Counted from the first letter of the stretch, positions 42,713 through 52,098 are shown. The stretch: 64,000 nt of DNA from Halobacteriovoraceae bacterium (GCA_018646195.1 JABGVH010000148.1:1-64000); one strand, 5' to 3'. Translations and numbers: made by a program. Notes: generated by a model from the sequence alone, not told the origin.

Positions 42713-43582
42713 TTAGAAATTTGTTGCTTCGAACTGGTTTAAGTCTTTCTGTGAGATAACGCGGACTTTCTTTTTAGCGCTTTTTTTAAAACTTATCTCT
42801 GGTATTTTAGGACTGTTTCTTCTTAGGTCTAATTGACGCATTTTGCTCATGGCTTTCGCAGAATACGCACTAGTTGCAAAACGGTCTACAATTTCTTTAA
42901 ATTTCAAAAAAGCTTTATCCCATTGTTGCATTTTAGTGAGAGTGATTCCTTGCTGAAAAACTGGAGCAGGATATTTTACACAGGTGCCTTTGCCTGCCTC
43001 ATAGAAATTTTTCAAAGCATTAGGATAATTTTTTTGTTTTAAGCGGATTTTTCCCAAAAGAAAGTGCCCGGCACAGTAATCTAATTTATCTTTAAGCGCC
43101 TCTTCAAGCAGTGTTTCGGCGACGGCATAATTTCTTTGCTGAAAATGAATGAGCGCAAGATTATGCTTTGTTCGATATTGATGTTTATAAATCAAATCTT
43201 TGAGAACGATTTCGTATTGGGCCTTGGATAAGTTGAATTTATTTTGATGGAAGTAAAAAGAGGCAAGATTATTACGAGCGTCTGAATTCTTTGGGTCGAT
43301 TTCAATCGCTTTCAGCAAATGTGCTTGAGCGGAAGAAAAATCTCCTTTAAAAAAGTAGGCCATTCCTAAATTATTATTTATCTCTGTATCATTTGGTTTG
43401 AGCTGATTGGCCTTAATTAGATTTTCTAAGGCTGAAGTGTAATCCTTTTTTACCAGAGATTGAGTACCGGTGGAGTAATGCAGTCTCGCCAATTTGTCTT
43501 TGGGTTTTTTACCTTTCGAGCTACAAGAAAATAGAACCAGCGACAGTGCAAAAAGCAAAGGAATAGCGAATTTGAATTTCAA
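42713..43582 (-). CDS. TPR-repeat lipoprotein (PilF/NlpI-like)
   Basis: 289 residues from a TTG at 43580-43582, chosen because GGAGA lies about 6 bases upstream and because translation then starts at a good signal sequence (MKFKFAIPLLFALSLVLFSC) ending in a lipobox. A longer ATG reading from 43639 would bury the signal. The mature protein has five or six TPR units (YTSALENLIKANQLKPND, FSSAQAHLLKAIEIDPKN, YPNALKNFYEAGKG and so on). PilF-type proteins of this design help assemble type IV pilus secretins; others serve envelope biogenesis. The rodZ neighbour fits the conserved pilF-rodZ pairing. Confidence 0.85.
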   Translation of the reverse strand: MKFKFAIPLLFALSLVLFSCSSKGKKPKDKLARLHYSTGTQSLVKKDYTSALENLIKANQLKPNDTEINNNLGMAYFFKGDFSSAQAHLLKAIEIDPKNSDARNNLASFYFHQNKFNLSKAQYEIVLKDLIYKHQYRTKHNLALIHFQQRNYAVAETLLEEALKDKLDYCAGHFLLGKIRLKQKNYPNALKNFYEAGKGTCVKYPAPVFQQGITLTKMQQWDKAFLKFKEIVDRFATSAYSAKAMSKMRQLDLRRNSPKIPEISFKKSAKKKVRVISQKDLNQFEATNF

Positions 43583-43678
43583 ATCAATTCTCCAGATTAA
43601 GTATGCTTCTATTCTAAGAAAAACTAGGGTTAAAGGCAATAGAAGGGCTTACAGAAGTATTCCGACGAGAGCACACGG

Positions 43679-44773
43679 TTAAAGCTTTTTGAGTATCGCC
43701 AAAGTCTCAAAATGAAAAGTGCCCGGGAAAAAATCTAAAAGATGTAAGTTCGACAATTGATAATCATTTTTTATTTGATCTAAATCTCTTTTTAAAGTTG
43801 CTGGATTACAGCTGACGTAAATTAAAAGCTCGGGGGAAAATTCCTTAAGAAAATCGCCCAATTGTTTAAATCCGCTGCGTGGGGGATCAACGATAAGGCA
43901 GTCGAAATGCCCGATGCCTCGACTAGTAAGCTCATTCAGCGCTTCGGGGCGATAGAGGTCAAGCTTAAGAAATTGGCCACCAGAAGTCTCTTTAGGGGCA
44001 GTACCTGGATAATAATCGACGATAAGCCGTTCTTGTTTTTGAAAATTACTCGAGAGATTTCCAACTCCGCCAAAAAGATCCAGAATTTTAGCGCCTGGAT
44101 TGAGAGTATGTGCCAAATTTTGTAAAAGCCCGGCCAGCAATTGGTTCATTGCTGGATTAACCTGAGAAAAACCGCCTTCGGCATAAGGCTTATTGCAGGA
44201 AATAAGAATTTCCTGATCTTTTTGGTAGAACTCAACATGGCCTACAGGGTCCGGTAGACTATCCAGCCAATGATCCTGGCCAGTGTATTGCTTGATCGCC
44301 GCCTTTAATTGCGGGGCGGGTAGAAGGCAGTCTGGGACGGCCAGGATTTCCTTGCCACCAGTAAGCATAAAACCAAATTGCTTGCGGGCCTTATTAAAAT
44401 GCAATTGGATACGATTGCGATAGCCCATGCGAGTAGGGCCCGGGTGACTGTGGAGCTCACCGTACTGCCAATTTTTAAAAAGGAATTCTAAATTTTTTTG
44501 CTTGAGCTCAAGCTCATAGGGGTAAGAAGTGTGTAGGAAGTGGCAGCCATTGCACTGATCATAATGGGGGCACTCGGCTTCAATCCGTTTTGCAGAGGCG
44601 CTATCAAGCTGAGTCAGCTCTGCGAATTGCACCCCTTTGCGACTGCGTACGATAGTGGCGACACCGGTTTCTCCCGGTAGGGTTTTTGGAATAAAAGTAA
44701 CTTTGTCACCTTTTTTGGAAACCCCTTGCCCCAATGGGTCAATATGCTCAATTTCAAATTGGACTTTTTTCAT
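43679..44773 (-). CDS. RlmD/RlmC/TrmA-family 5-methyluridine RNA methyltransferase
   Basis: 364 residues. An N-terminal TRAM domain (IEHIDPLGQGVSKKGDKVTF) is followed by an iron-sulfur cluster motif with four Cys (CPHYDQCNGCHFLH supplies three). The catalytic domain has GGFSQVNPAMN, the SAM loop LDLFGGVGNLS, VDPPRSGF, and the nucleophile Cys in YVSCNPATLKRDL. The general base Glu is in FHFETLAIL. The family methylates U747/U1939 in 23S rRNA or U54 in tRNA; the exact target cannot be read. It is 96 nt upstream of the TPR lipoprotein and divergent from the trkH gene. Confidence 0.9.
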   Translation of the reverse strand: MKKVQFEIEHIDPLGQGVSKKGDKVTFIPKTLPGETGVATIVRSRKGVQFAELTQLDSASAKRIEAECPHYDQCNGCHFLHTSYPYELELKQKNLEFLFKNWQYGELHSHPGPTRMGYRNRIQLHFNKARKQFGFMLTGGKEILAVPDCLLPAPQLKAAIKQYTGQDHWLDSLPDPVGHVEFYQKDQEILISCNKPYAEGGFSQVNPAMNQLLAGLLQNLAHTLNPGAKILDLFGGVGNLSSNFQKQERLIVDYYPGTAPKETSGGQFLKLDLYRPEALNELTSRGIGHFDCLIVDPPRSGFKQLGDFLKEFSPELLIYVSCNPATLKRDLDQIKNDYQLSNLHLLDFFPGTFHFETLAILKKL

Positions 44774-44835
44774 ATACTAATGCGGCAATATGGTCCCTAA
44801 ATTTAAAAAAATCAAATACATAATATCATAATAGT

Positions 44836-46566
44836 ATGCAGCACTTGCTATCTAAAATACCTTTTCTGATCGAGCTCTTCGTAAATGGGAGTTTTATCCT
44901 TCTCTATAGTCTGCGAAGTACCAGTTATCTACCCAAAAGTTGGAGCCTAGAATGGGTGGCGGGGCTACTTGAAGCCGGGGCCTTCTTTGTTCCGCTGGTG
45001 CTTTTTCTGGTGGTCATCGTCAATTATATGAACTCCCACGGGTTTGAGGAATTTTTAAGGAAGTATGTCTTTTCGATCATTGTCTTCGTTCCACTCTTGA
45101 TTACTTGGGGAGACTTAGAGTTTACCTTCTGGCTCTCCTCCGCTCATTTATTATCCAGCGTCCTATCACTTTATGATGACAATGAAGAGCAGTCTTATGA
45201 CGAAGACTTCAAGGAAAAATCGCAATTCTTTCATGGCATTATAAATCGACCCCACCAAATGGTGCTCTTCTCTTTTACAGGCGTCATCTTGCTCGGGACT
45301 TTTCTCTTATTGCTGCCGGTCTCCTCGATCGATGGCAAGGGCATGACTTTCTCTGATGCTCTCTTTATGGCGACGTCAGCCACCTGTGTGACTGGACTTT
45401 CAACCCTTTCGATTGCCACTAAATTCAGTCTCTTTGGGCAGATGGTTATTTTATTTCTGATTCAGATTGGAGGGCTTTCAATTATGACCCTCTACTCTTT
45501 AAGTGCGATTCTTCTCGGAAAATCGATGGGGCTTAAGGACCGCATTACTATGCAGGGGTTATTGGACGTTTCAAGCCTAGAGGATCTTTTCATAATTATC
45601 GTCGATATCGTCAAATACACTTTCCTAATAGAACTCTGGGGAGGAATAGTACTGACTATTGGCTTTACCTTTGAGGGATTTGAATTTGGCCAGGCCTTGT
45701 ATTATGGATTTTTTCACGCTATCTCGGCATTTTGTAATGCTGGATTTTCTCTCTTTGAAACTAGCCTGGAGTCCTATGCCACAAAACCTTTGATCAATGG
45801 AACTATAGTCATACTTGTTTTCCTGGGTGGGCTTGGCTTTATTGTAATGAAAGAAATTCAAGAAGTAGTTCGCAGCGGGAAAAGTATTGTGAGGCTGGGC
45901 CTGCACACGAAAGTTGTTGTAACTACCACAGTGCTTTTAACAATTACCGGTTTTCTCTTTATCTTTTTTGGAGAATTCCTCAATGCTCTCGATCACTTCA
46001 CTCTTTTTGAAAAATTCCAAGTAGCGCTCTTCCAATCGGTCACCTTGAGAACGGCGGGATTTAATACAATCCCTTTGACCAATCTCAATAATTATACTCT
46101 CTACGCAATGACTCTTTTTATGTTCATTGGTGGTTCACCAGGCTCTACCGCTGGTGGGATAAAATCAACAACTCTGGCGATACTGGTTCAAAGTATTAAA
46201 TCGACTTTGAAAAGCGAGAAGGATGTTATTGTTTTTGGTCGCAAGATCCCAGGACAATTAGTTGTTCGGGCGACTGCCCTGACTTTTATATCTATCCTCT
46301 TCACCAGCTTTTTTATCTTAGTTATGATGAAGCTCGAGCCAGAGCAAGAATTCTTGCCACTCTTTTTCGAAGTGATAAGCGCTGGTGGTACCGTAGGTTT
46401 ATCCTTGGGTATTACTCCGCAATTAACTTTAATGGGAAAATTCGCAATCTCTGCCTTGATGCTGGTTGGAAGGATTGGACCCCTGACCTTGATGCTAGCG
46501 ATTGGTCAAAAAAGTATGGGAAGCGGAAAAATTGACTACCCTGATGGCCGAATTATGATCGGATAG
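44836..46566 (+). CDS. TrkH/KtrB-type potassium uptake channel with extra N-terminal membrane domain
   Basis: 576 residues. Four P-loop filter motifs are visible in order: TSATCVTGLSTL, ISAFCNAGFSL, TLRTAGFNTI and SAGGTVGLSLGI, each with the conserved filter glycine. GGSPGSTAGGIKSTTLA between repeats is a family signature. Typical KtrB has ~450 residues; here an additional ~130-residue N-terminal part with about four membrane segments precedes the first repeat and ends in an acidic loop (DDNEEQSYDEDFKEKS). The protein moves K+ into the cell under control of the RCK partner encoded next. It is divergent from the RlmD/TrmA-type gene across 62 bp. Confidence 0.92.
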   Translation: MQHLLSKIPFLIELFVNGSFILLYSLRSTSYLPKSWSLEWVAGLLEAGAFFVPLVLFLVVIVNYMNSHGFEEFLRKYVFSIIVFVPLLITWGDLEFTFWLSSAHLLSSVLSLYDDNEEQSYDEDFKEKSQFFHGIINRPHQMVLFSFTGVILLGTFLLLLPVSSIDGKGMTFSDALFMATSATCVTGLSTLSIATKFSLFGQMVILFLIQIGGLSIMTLYSLSAILLGKSMGLKDRITMQGLLDVSSLEDLFIIIVDIVKYTFLIELWGGIVLTIGFTFEGFEFGQALYYGFFHAISAFCNAGFSLFETSLESYATKPLINGTIVILVFLGGLGFIVMKEIQEVVRSGKSIVRLGLHTKVVVTTTVLLTITGFLFIFFGEFLNALDHFTLFEKFQVALFQSVTLRTAGFNTIPLTNLNNYTLYAMTLFMFIGGSPGSTAGGIKSTTLAILVQSIKSTLKSEKDVIVFGRKIPGQLVVRATALTFISILFTSFFILVMMKLEPEQEFLPLFFEVISAGGTVGLSLGITPQLTLMGKFAISALMLVGRIGPLTLMLAIGQKSMGSGKIDYPDGRIMIG

Positions 46567-46581
46567 ATTTAAGGTTATAAT
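46553..46581 (+). promoter_or_regulatory. Possible internal promoter for trkA
   Basis: A consensus TATAAT (46576-46581) is preceded after 17 bases by TTATGA (46553-46558), a poor -35 that lies in the end of the channel gene. It could raise production of the regulatory subunit relative to the channel. Confidence 0.32.
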
Positions 46582-46607
46582 GTAAGTTAAGGAAAATAGG
46601 TAAAATT

Positions 46608-47303
46608 ATGCAAGTAGCAGTTATAGGCCTTGGAACATTTGGAGCAAAAACCGCCAGTCGACTTTTTGAAAAGGGCGCTGAAGTGGTGGCCATCGATCGC
46701 GAAGAAGGATTGGTGGATAAAATTAAAGACCGGGTAACTCACGCGGTAGTTCTGGATGTTACCAACGAGAGGGCCCTGCGCTCCGTTAATATCTCAGATG
46801 TCGATGTGGCGATTGTCGCAATCGGTGATCATATCGAAATGAGTGTTTTGGCGGTCACAATGCTTAGGAAGCTAGGCGTAGGGCGAGTCATTGCTAGAGC
46901 GACTTCAAATCTCCATGAGCACGTGCTTCACGAAATTGGAGCCTCCGAAATTATTAGAGTAGAAGAAGAAATGGGCGAGATTATTGCTTCGAAAATTATC
47001 GCACCCCACGTTTTACAACGTTATAACTTTGCTGCTGGTTACTCTATCGTTGAAATTAAACTAGGCAAAAAATTTGAAGGGCGGACTCTGGTGGAAAGTA
47101 AAATTCGCCAAAATTATGCCCTCAATATTGTCGCGCTTCAAAAGCGAGTTCCCTTTATTGATGAATATGGAAAGTCGGCTTATCGGGTAGATATTAATGA
47201 TTGTCCAGTTCCGATGGATATTATTGAGGCCGACGATATCGTCGTCCTTGTGGGAAGTGAAAAAAACTTTAACCGTCTGTTCGCAGACTTAGCTGAGACT
47301 TAA
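46608..47303 (+). CDS. TrkA/KtrA-type RCK regulatory subunit of potassium channel
   Basis: 231 residues. The N-terminal RCK Rossmann fold has GLGTFGAKTASRL and an acidic strand end (VVAIDRE), indicating NAD(H)/ATP-type nucleotide binding. HAVVLDVTNERAL and VAIGDHIEMSVLA follow. The C-terminal TrkA_C domain (SIVEIKLGKKFEGRTLVESK) is present once, so it is the short KtrA type, not the double TrkA of E. coli. It forms an octameric gating ring under the KtrB channel. AAGGAAAATAGG precedes the ATG, and a HAMP-PAS gene starts 11 nt after its stop. Confidence 0.94.
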   Translation: MQVAVIGLGTFGAKTASRLFEKGAEVVAIDREEGLVDKIKDRVTHAVVLDVTNERALRSVNISDVDVAIVAIGDHIEMSVLAVTMLRKLGVGRVIARATSNLHEHVLHEIGASEIIRVEEEMGEIIASKIIAPHVLQRYNFAAGYSIVEIKLGKKFEGRTLVESKIRQNYALNIVALQKRVPFIDEYGKSAYRVDINDCPVPMDIIEADDIVVLVGSEKNFNRLFADLAET

Positions 47304-47314
47304 ATAAATAAAGT

Positions 47315-48592
47315 ATGAATTTATCTTTAAGAAGAAGAGTCACGTTTAGCTTTGTCATCGCAATGATGGTGGTGTTGGTTTTTACCTTCACGGTTTTCAA
47401 TTTCTTAAGCTCTCTAAGTAATGAAATTGAAGATGTTACTATTAAGTCTAGTAAGATTTCTGTAATTACAGACCAAATTAGAATTTCAGCCGTTTCAATC
47501 ATAAAATCTCAAAGAAAAATCTTAATTAAAAAAGCCACTGCGAAAGATATAGAGCTAACTTTAAGTAGAATTGAGAGTTTTATTTCTCAGCTCGATGAGA
47601 TTGATTCGCTCTATCGTGATCCAGAGGTTAATAAATTCGTAGAGCGGATGAAAGATCATTTAGATTATTTAAAATCAATTCTAAGTAAGTCGGCTCAGGG
47701 AAATATCCGAGGCGGGGAAGACCAGCTCGGTCTTGGGGAAATTGAAATTTCTTCAGACAAAATTCTAGAAACCTTTTCAGATTTTCAGGAAATTCAGCTG
47801 ACTCAAAGTCAAAAAAGAAACCAAAAATTTAAAGAAATTATTAAGGAAACTAAGCGCAATATGATGATCACGCTGATCATCGGCTTTTTGGGTACTATTA
47901 TTCTCTCACTTGTTGTTCCAGGGAAAATCGCCCTTCCTTTTAAGAAAATTAAAGATGCCATTCGCGAACTACAGGAATGTAACTTTGATGTTTCGATCTA
48001 CTATAGTCAGGATGATGAGATTGGTGACATCGCTCGTGAAATGAATAAGATGATCCAGAGTTTTAAGCTCTTCGATGAATTGCGGACAGACCGAATCGGA
48101 GTCGAGAATCGAAAATTTGATGCCCTTGCTAATATGGTTAAAAAGCCGATCTTAGTCGCAAATGCAGAAGGGCGCCTGGTCTATATGAATAATCGCCTCT
48201 TTTCCTTATTGCAGGTCCAATCGGAGGACGTATTGGGCAAAGAGATGTCAGATACTCAGATTCCAAAAACAATTATTGAATCCTATGAGCTGGCAATTAA
48301 GCGCCGTTCAAAAATTGAGAATGCCATCATCGAAATTCCTGCCAAGCATTTTGACGGTGAGGAAGGCCCTGAAGAGGCCAAGTTGGCCAAGAATGGCAAC
48401 GGTAACGGCAATGGTAATGGCGAAAGTCACGAAGAAAAGACCGAGGTCCATATCGAAGGTGAAGAAGAGACCACAAAAGAAAAAGAACCTGACCTTATTT
48501 TCTCAGGTTACGCCAACATCATCCCTATTCGGGGAAAAGAAAGTTCCCTAGATTATTACCTTATGGTACTGTCCGAAGAAGTTTTCGCGTAA
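47315..48592 (+). CDS. HAMP-PAS membrane protein without a kinase or other output domain
   Basis: 425 residues. TM1 (FVIAMMVVLVFTFTVFNFL, ~13-31) and TM2 (MITLIIGFLGTIILSLVV, ~184-201) flank a periplasmic helical sensor with long heptad-like helices (~35-180). A HAMP domain follows (~202-250, PFKKIKDAIRELQECNFDVS, DDEIGDIAREMNKMIQ), then a coiled linker and a PAS-like fold from ~272 (KKPILVANAEGRLVYMNNRL). The PAS is split by an acidic insert with five Asn-Gly pairs (360-369) and resumes as SGYANIIPIRGKES to the C-terminus. No H-box, GGDEF, receiver or methyl-accepting domain is present. It lies 11 nt behind the K+ regulator, so it may sense osmotic or ionic stress (inference). Confidence 0.85.
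   Translation: MNLSLRRRVTFSFVIAMMVVLVFTFTVFNFLSSLSNEIEDVTIKSSKISVITDQIRISAVSIIKSQRKILIKKATAKDIELTLSRIESFISQLDEIDSLYRDPEVNKFVERMKDHLDYLKSILSKSAQGNIRGGEDQLGLGEIEISSDKILETFSDFQEIQLTQSQKRNQKFKEIIKETKRNMMITLIIGFLGTIILSLVVPGKIALPFKKIKDAIRELQECNFDVSIYYSQDDEIGDIAREMNKMIQSFKLFDELRTDRIGVENRKFDALANMVKKPILVANAEGRLVYMNNRLFSLLQVQSEDVLGKEMSDTQIPKTIIESYELAIKRRSKIENAIIEIPAKHFDGEEGPEEAKLAKNGNGNGNGNGESHEEKTEVHIEGEEETTKEKEPDLIFSGYANIIPIRGKESSLDYYLMVLSEEVFA
48392..48421 (+). repeat. In-frame hexamer repeat encoding (Asn-Gly)5
   Basis: Five tandem 6-base units of the form AAYGGY encode Asn-Gly five times inside the PAS region of the HAMP-PAS gene. Third-base differences break perfect identity, which lowers slippage. 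Confidence 0.8.
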
Positions 48593-48604
48593 CAAACTAA
48601 CACT

Positions 48605-50404
48605 ATGAATCAAGAGTTCATTCGCAATTTTTCTATTATTGCCCATATTGACCATGGGAAGTCGACTCTCGCCGATCGAATTATGGAACTGACTGGGGCG
48701 ATTACCCAGCGGGAAAGAAAGGACCGGATACTCGATAGCATGGATATTGAGAAAGAGCGTGGTATCACAATAAAGGCGCAAGCAGTCCGCTTGGGCTATA
48801 AGGCCAATGACGGAGAGACTTATAATTTTAATCTTATAGACACTCCCGGGCATGTGGATTTCTCTTACGAAGTTTCTCGTTCCCTGGCCTCTTGCGACGG
48901 CGCGCTTTTAGTTGTCGACGCCTCTCAAGGAGTTGAGGCCCAGACCCTGGCCAATGTTTATATGGCCATTGAAAATGATCTCGAGATTATTCCAGTGCTT
49001 AATAAAATCGACCTGCCTCATGCAGATGCCGAAAAAGTAATAAATGAAATTGAAGAAATCATTGGCATTGAAGCAGAGAGTGCTGACCGTGTCTCGGCGA
49101 AGTCGGGACTTGGAGTAGAAGCTCTGCTTGAAACTATTGTCAAAAAAATCCCGGCACCGACTGGAAAACCTGAAAATGAATTGCAGGCCCTCATTTTTGA
49201 CTCCTGGTTCGATTCCTACCAAGGGGTTGTGGTTTTGGTTAGGCTGGTTGAGGGAACCCTTAAAAAACGCGATAAAATTTACCTCAAGCAATCGGAAGAA
49301 GAGTATGAAGTTTTAAGGCTTGCGGTAAATACGCCCTTTTTCACAGAGATAAATGAACTCACTGCCGGTGAAGTAGGCATGGTTATTTGCGGGATAAAAA
49401 CTATTCGCGATGTAAAAGTCGGCGACACTATGGTTCACGCCAAAAATAAAAATACCCCAACCCTGGAAGGTTACGAAGAAGTGAAGCCAATGGTTTTCTG
49501 TGGCATTTTTCCAGTGGAGTCGAGCGAGTATGTCTTATTAAAGGACTCGCTCGAAAAATTGGCATTGAATGACTCCTCGTTTACTTATGAGCCTGAAACT
49601 TCTCAGGCATTAGGTTTTGGTTTTCGTTGTGGATTCTTGGGCCTTTTACATATGAATATCGTGCAAGAGCGCTTAGAGCGAGAGTTCGAACTCAATCTCA
49701 TTTCAACCGCCCCTTCGGTGAGTTACCAAGTCCGCCTAATGGATGGCACTGTAAAAGAAGTCGATAATCCTAGTGATATGCCAGAGCCTGGAGAGTTCGA
49801 GACTATTGAAGAGCCGATCGTCGCCATCTCAATACACGTGCCTAATGAATTCGTGGGGAAAATTATTACTCTCTGTGAAGAGCGCCGTGGTCGCCAAACT
49901 GAAATTAAGTATATTACAGAAGATCGGGTTCAGGTTATGTACGACCTTCCTCTTAGTGAAATGGTTTACGATTTTTACGATAAATTAAAAGGCATGACCA
50001 AAGGTTACGCCTCGATGGATTATGAGCTAAAGGGTTATGAAACGGCTGACCTGGTAAAAGTGCAAATCCTTTTAAATGGCGATGGGGTTGATGCCCTATC
50101 TATTATCTGCCATCGGGATAATTCCTTTTATAAAGGCCGGGATTTAACTGAGAAATTGAGAAAACTTATAAGCCGCCAGCAGTTTGATATTGCTATTCAA
50201 GCGGCCATAGGCGCAAAAATACTTGCCAGAGAAACTATTAAGGCCTTGCGCAAAAATGTTCTTGCGAAGTGTTATGGTGGTGATATTTCTAGAAAACGAA
50301 AATTATTGGAAAAACAAAAAGCCGGTAAGAAAAGGATGAAAATGGTGGGGAGCGTCGAAGTTCCTCAAGAAGCCTTCCTTGCAGTCTTAAAAAGCGATGA
50401 CTAA
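48605..50404 (+). CDS. lepA: Elongation factor 4 (LepA)
   Basis: 599 residues, the standard length. The GTPase domain has G1 [14 protein letters not shown], the G2 region [11 protein letters not shown]3 [13 protein letters not shown]4 NKIDLPHAD and G5 SAKSGLGV. Domains II, III, V and the unique C-terminal domain follow, with the LepA-specific end [24 protein letters not shown]-type motif. LepA acts on the ribosome during initiation or back-translocation. It starts 12 nt after the HAMP-PAS stop, and the next gene follows after 9 nt, so it lies in a long rightward run. Confidence 0.97.
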   Translation: MNQEFIRNFSIIAHIDHGKSTLADRIMELTGAITQRERKDRILDSMDIEKERGITIKAQAVRLGYKANDGETYNFNLIDTPGHVDFSYEVSRSLASCDGALLVVDASQGVEAQTLANVYMAIENDLEIIPVLNKIDLPHADAEKVINEIEEIIGIEAESADRVSAKSGLGVEALLETIVKKIPAPTGKPENELQALIFDSWFDSYQGVVVLVRLVEGTLKKRDKIYLKQSEEEYEVLRLAVNTPFFTEINELTAGEVGMVICGIKTIRDVKVGDTMVHAKNKNTPTLEGYEEVKPMVFCGIFPVESSEYVLLKDSLEKLALNDSSFTYEPETSQALGFGFRCGFLGLLHMNIVQERLEREFELNLISTAPSVSYQVRLMDGTVKEVDNPSDMPEPGEFETIEEPIVAISIHVPNEFVGKIITLCEERRGRQTEIKYITEDRVQVMYDLPLSEMVYDFYDKLKGMTKGYASMDYELKGYETADLVKVQILLNGDGVDALSIICHRDNSFYKGRDLTEKLRKLISRQQFDIAIQAAIGAKILARETIKALRKNVLAKCYGGDISRKRKLLEKQKAGKKRMKMVGSVEVPQEAFLAVLKSDD

Positions 50405-50413
50405 ACTAGCCCT

Positions 50414-51040
50414 ATGCAAATTGAACTGTTTCAACATTTAGACCGCGCACTCCAGGAATACTCTGAAGGGGATCACTATAAGACTTTGATCGAGGCCAAG
50501 GATGAGTACTTTAAAATCACTGGTGGCGCCAATGAAGAAGATGAGGACTACGAGAGTCGCATGTCCTCTTTTAACGATTGGTATGTACTTCAATTTATTT
50601 CTCGCCGGGGTACCCGAACTGTTATGCGGGATTACTTAGAGAAGCAACAGCCTTCGGATCAAGTTTCTGAAAGTCTACTCAATGTTAACCATTCTCTTTT
50701 TGAATACACTGGCACCAATATGCGAAAGCAGTTGGTACTCAAAGATATTCTCCATGATAAAAAAGTGATCTTAAGTAAAGATCATGCCCAGCCAGCACTT
50801 TTGAAAAATGATCTTTTTTTAGGAAGAGTCCTTCAATTTGAGGGCGGGGCCTATTTAATGGATGGCAAAAGGATTATTCCTAAAGAAGTTCGCTCTATCT
50901 TGCAGAAGCAGGCCAAGAAAGTTCGAAAACTTAAAGATGCAAAAGAAGAGGCCAGTTATCTACTTGAAGTTGAATCGCTAAAAACTAAATGGCTGCGCTA
51001 TGGCCATATCGATGCCTCTAAAATATTTGTATTTAGCTAA
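50414..51040 (+). CDS. Cytosolic protein of unknown function (208 aa)
   Basis: 208 residues, no signal peptide and no recognised domain. The N-terminal half is acidic and helical (FQHLDRALQEYSEGDHYKTL, ANEEDEDYESRMSSFNDW). An ISRRGTRTVMRDYLE segment follows, then a beta-like region (LFLGRVLQFEGGAYLMDGKR) and a basic helix (LQKQAKKVRKLKDAKEEASY). It sits between lepA (9 nt) and a GT2-like gene (2 nt) and so is probably co-expressed with both. Confidence 0.65.
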   Translation: MQIELFQHLDRALQEYSEGDHYKTLIEAKDEYFKITGGANEEDEDYESRMSSFNDWYVLQFISRRGTRTVMRDYLEKQQPSDQVSESLLNVNHSLFEYTGTNMRKQLVLKDILHDKKVILSKDHAQPALLKNDLFLGRVLQFEGGAYLMDGKRIIPKEVRSILQKQAKKVRKLKDAKEEASYLLEVESLKTKWLRYGHIDASKIFVFS

Positions 51041-51042
51041 AA

Positions 51043-52098
51043 ATGCCAACCAACACTCCCGTTAATATTTTTGGTTTCACGCTGCTCCGGAATGGAGTTA
51101 AGTACGATTACTGTTTTCGAGAGTGCTTAAAATCGATGGCGGCAGTCTGCCAAAGTGTTTATCTTGCCCTCGGTAAGAGTGAAGATGGCACAGAAGAAGC
51201 CGTCGCCGACTTAGAGTTTTTAAAAATTCAACCAACAGTCTGGGATGAATCGTTGAGAGAAGGTGGATTAATCCTCTCCAAGGAAACTAATACCGCCCTT
51301 AGTTTTTTAAGGTCCGAGCAGCAAAGCACACCAGCAGCTTGGGGTATCTATCTTCAATGTGATGAGGTTTTCCACGAAGAAGATTACCAATTAATTCGCG
51401 ACGATTTACAAAAAGCTGAAGAGCAGGGCTGTGATGTCGTTCGTTTCCGCTACCTGCACTTTTGGCAATCACACGGAAAAATTGCGATAAATAAGAAATG
51501 GTATCCCCAGGAGATTCGAGCGGTTCGCCTTGATAACTCAATCGAATCTTGGGGAGACGCTCAAAGTTTTCGAAATTTCACCAAGGCCTATGAGTCTGAT
51601 GCCCGTATCTTTCATTATGGTCATGTTAGGGAAGAAGATAAGTATAGCGAAAAGAAGGCCGATATATTAAAGCTCTATCATTCAGATGAAAAAATGGCGA
51701 AATACAAACGCCGTGAGAAGCGCTTTGATGACTTAACAGAGACACTTGAGTTCCGAGGCAATCACCCCCTACTAATGAAAGAGCGGATCGAAAAAATGGG
51801 AGAGTCGTTTGCTTTTCCTAGAGTCGAGCTGGTCAGCATTGTAGGACGTGAGAGTGATTATTCCGCCGCCTTGGTAAAAAAAATTAATGCGGAAAAAATT
51901 ATCTGGGTTGAGGGCCTGAAAGAACTTTCAAAAAGCCAGAGAGAGTGCACTGTAATTATGAATCCGGGCTTTTTCGACAAACTACTGCGCCCTTCGAAAA
52001 TTCCTGCTCAAATGCGCTCAAAATTGTCCAGACCTTGGACCAATGATTTCTTACTGACCTTAAAACTTTCTGAGTCTGGCGTTAGTCTAACGGCTTAA
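51043..52098 (+). CDS. GT2-like glycosyltransferase, paralogue of the gene at 60376
   Basis: 351 residues. The N-terminus NIFGFTLLRNGVKYDYCFRE and the acidic motif YLQCDEVFHEED (residues 103-114) fit a GT-A fold where Asp-Glu binds the metal-nucleotide sugar, as in WaaE-type GT2 proteins with a DxDE motif. Motifs GLILSKETNTAL (75-86), YLHF (137-140), SWGDAQSFR (169-177) and RIFHYGHVR (188-196) recur in the same order in the leftward gene at 60376-61269. The C-terminal ~100 residues are not shared and look like a Rossmann-type add-on. A role in LPS or polysaccharide decoration is likely but the acceptor is unknown. It ends with a 4-nt convergent overlap. Confidence 0.72.
   Translation: MPTNTPVNIFGFTLLRNGVKYDYCFRECLKSMAAVCQSVYLALGKSEDGTEEAVADLEFLKIQPTVWDESLREGGLILSKETNTALSFLRSEQQSTPAAWGIYLQCDEVFHEEDYQLIRDDLQKAEEQGCDVVRFRYLHFWQSHGKIAINKKWYPQEIRAVRLDNSIESWGDAQSFRNFTKAYESDARIFHYGHVREEDKYSEKKADILKLYHSDEKMAKYKRREKRFDDLTETLEFRGNHPLLMKERIEKMGESFAFPRVELVSIVGRESDYSAALVKKINAEKIIWVEGLKELSKSQRECTVIMNPGFFDKLLRPSKIPAQMRSKLSRPWTNDFLLTLKLSESGVSLTA

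Noticed and set aside
47315-48592. HAMP-PAS protein as a histidine kinase or chemoreceptor
   Set aside because: No H-box, ATP-binding region or methyl-accepting signalling hairpin is present before the stop.
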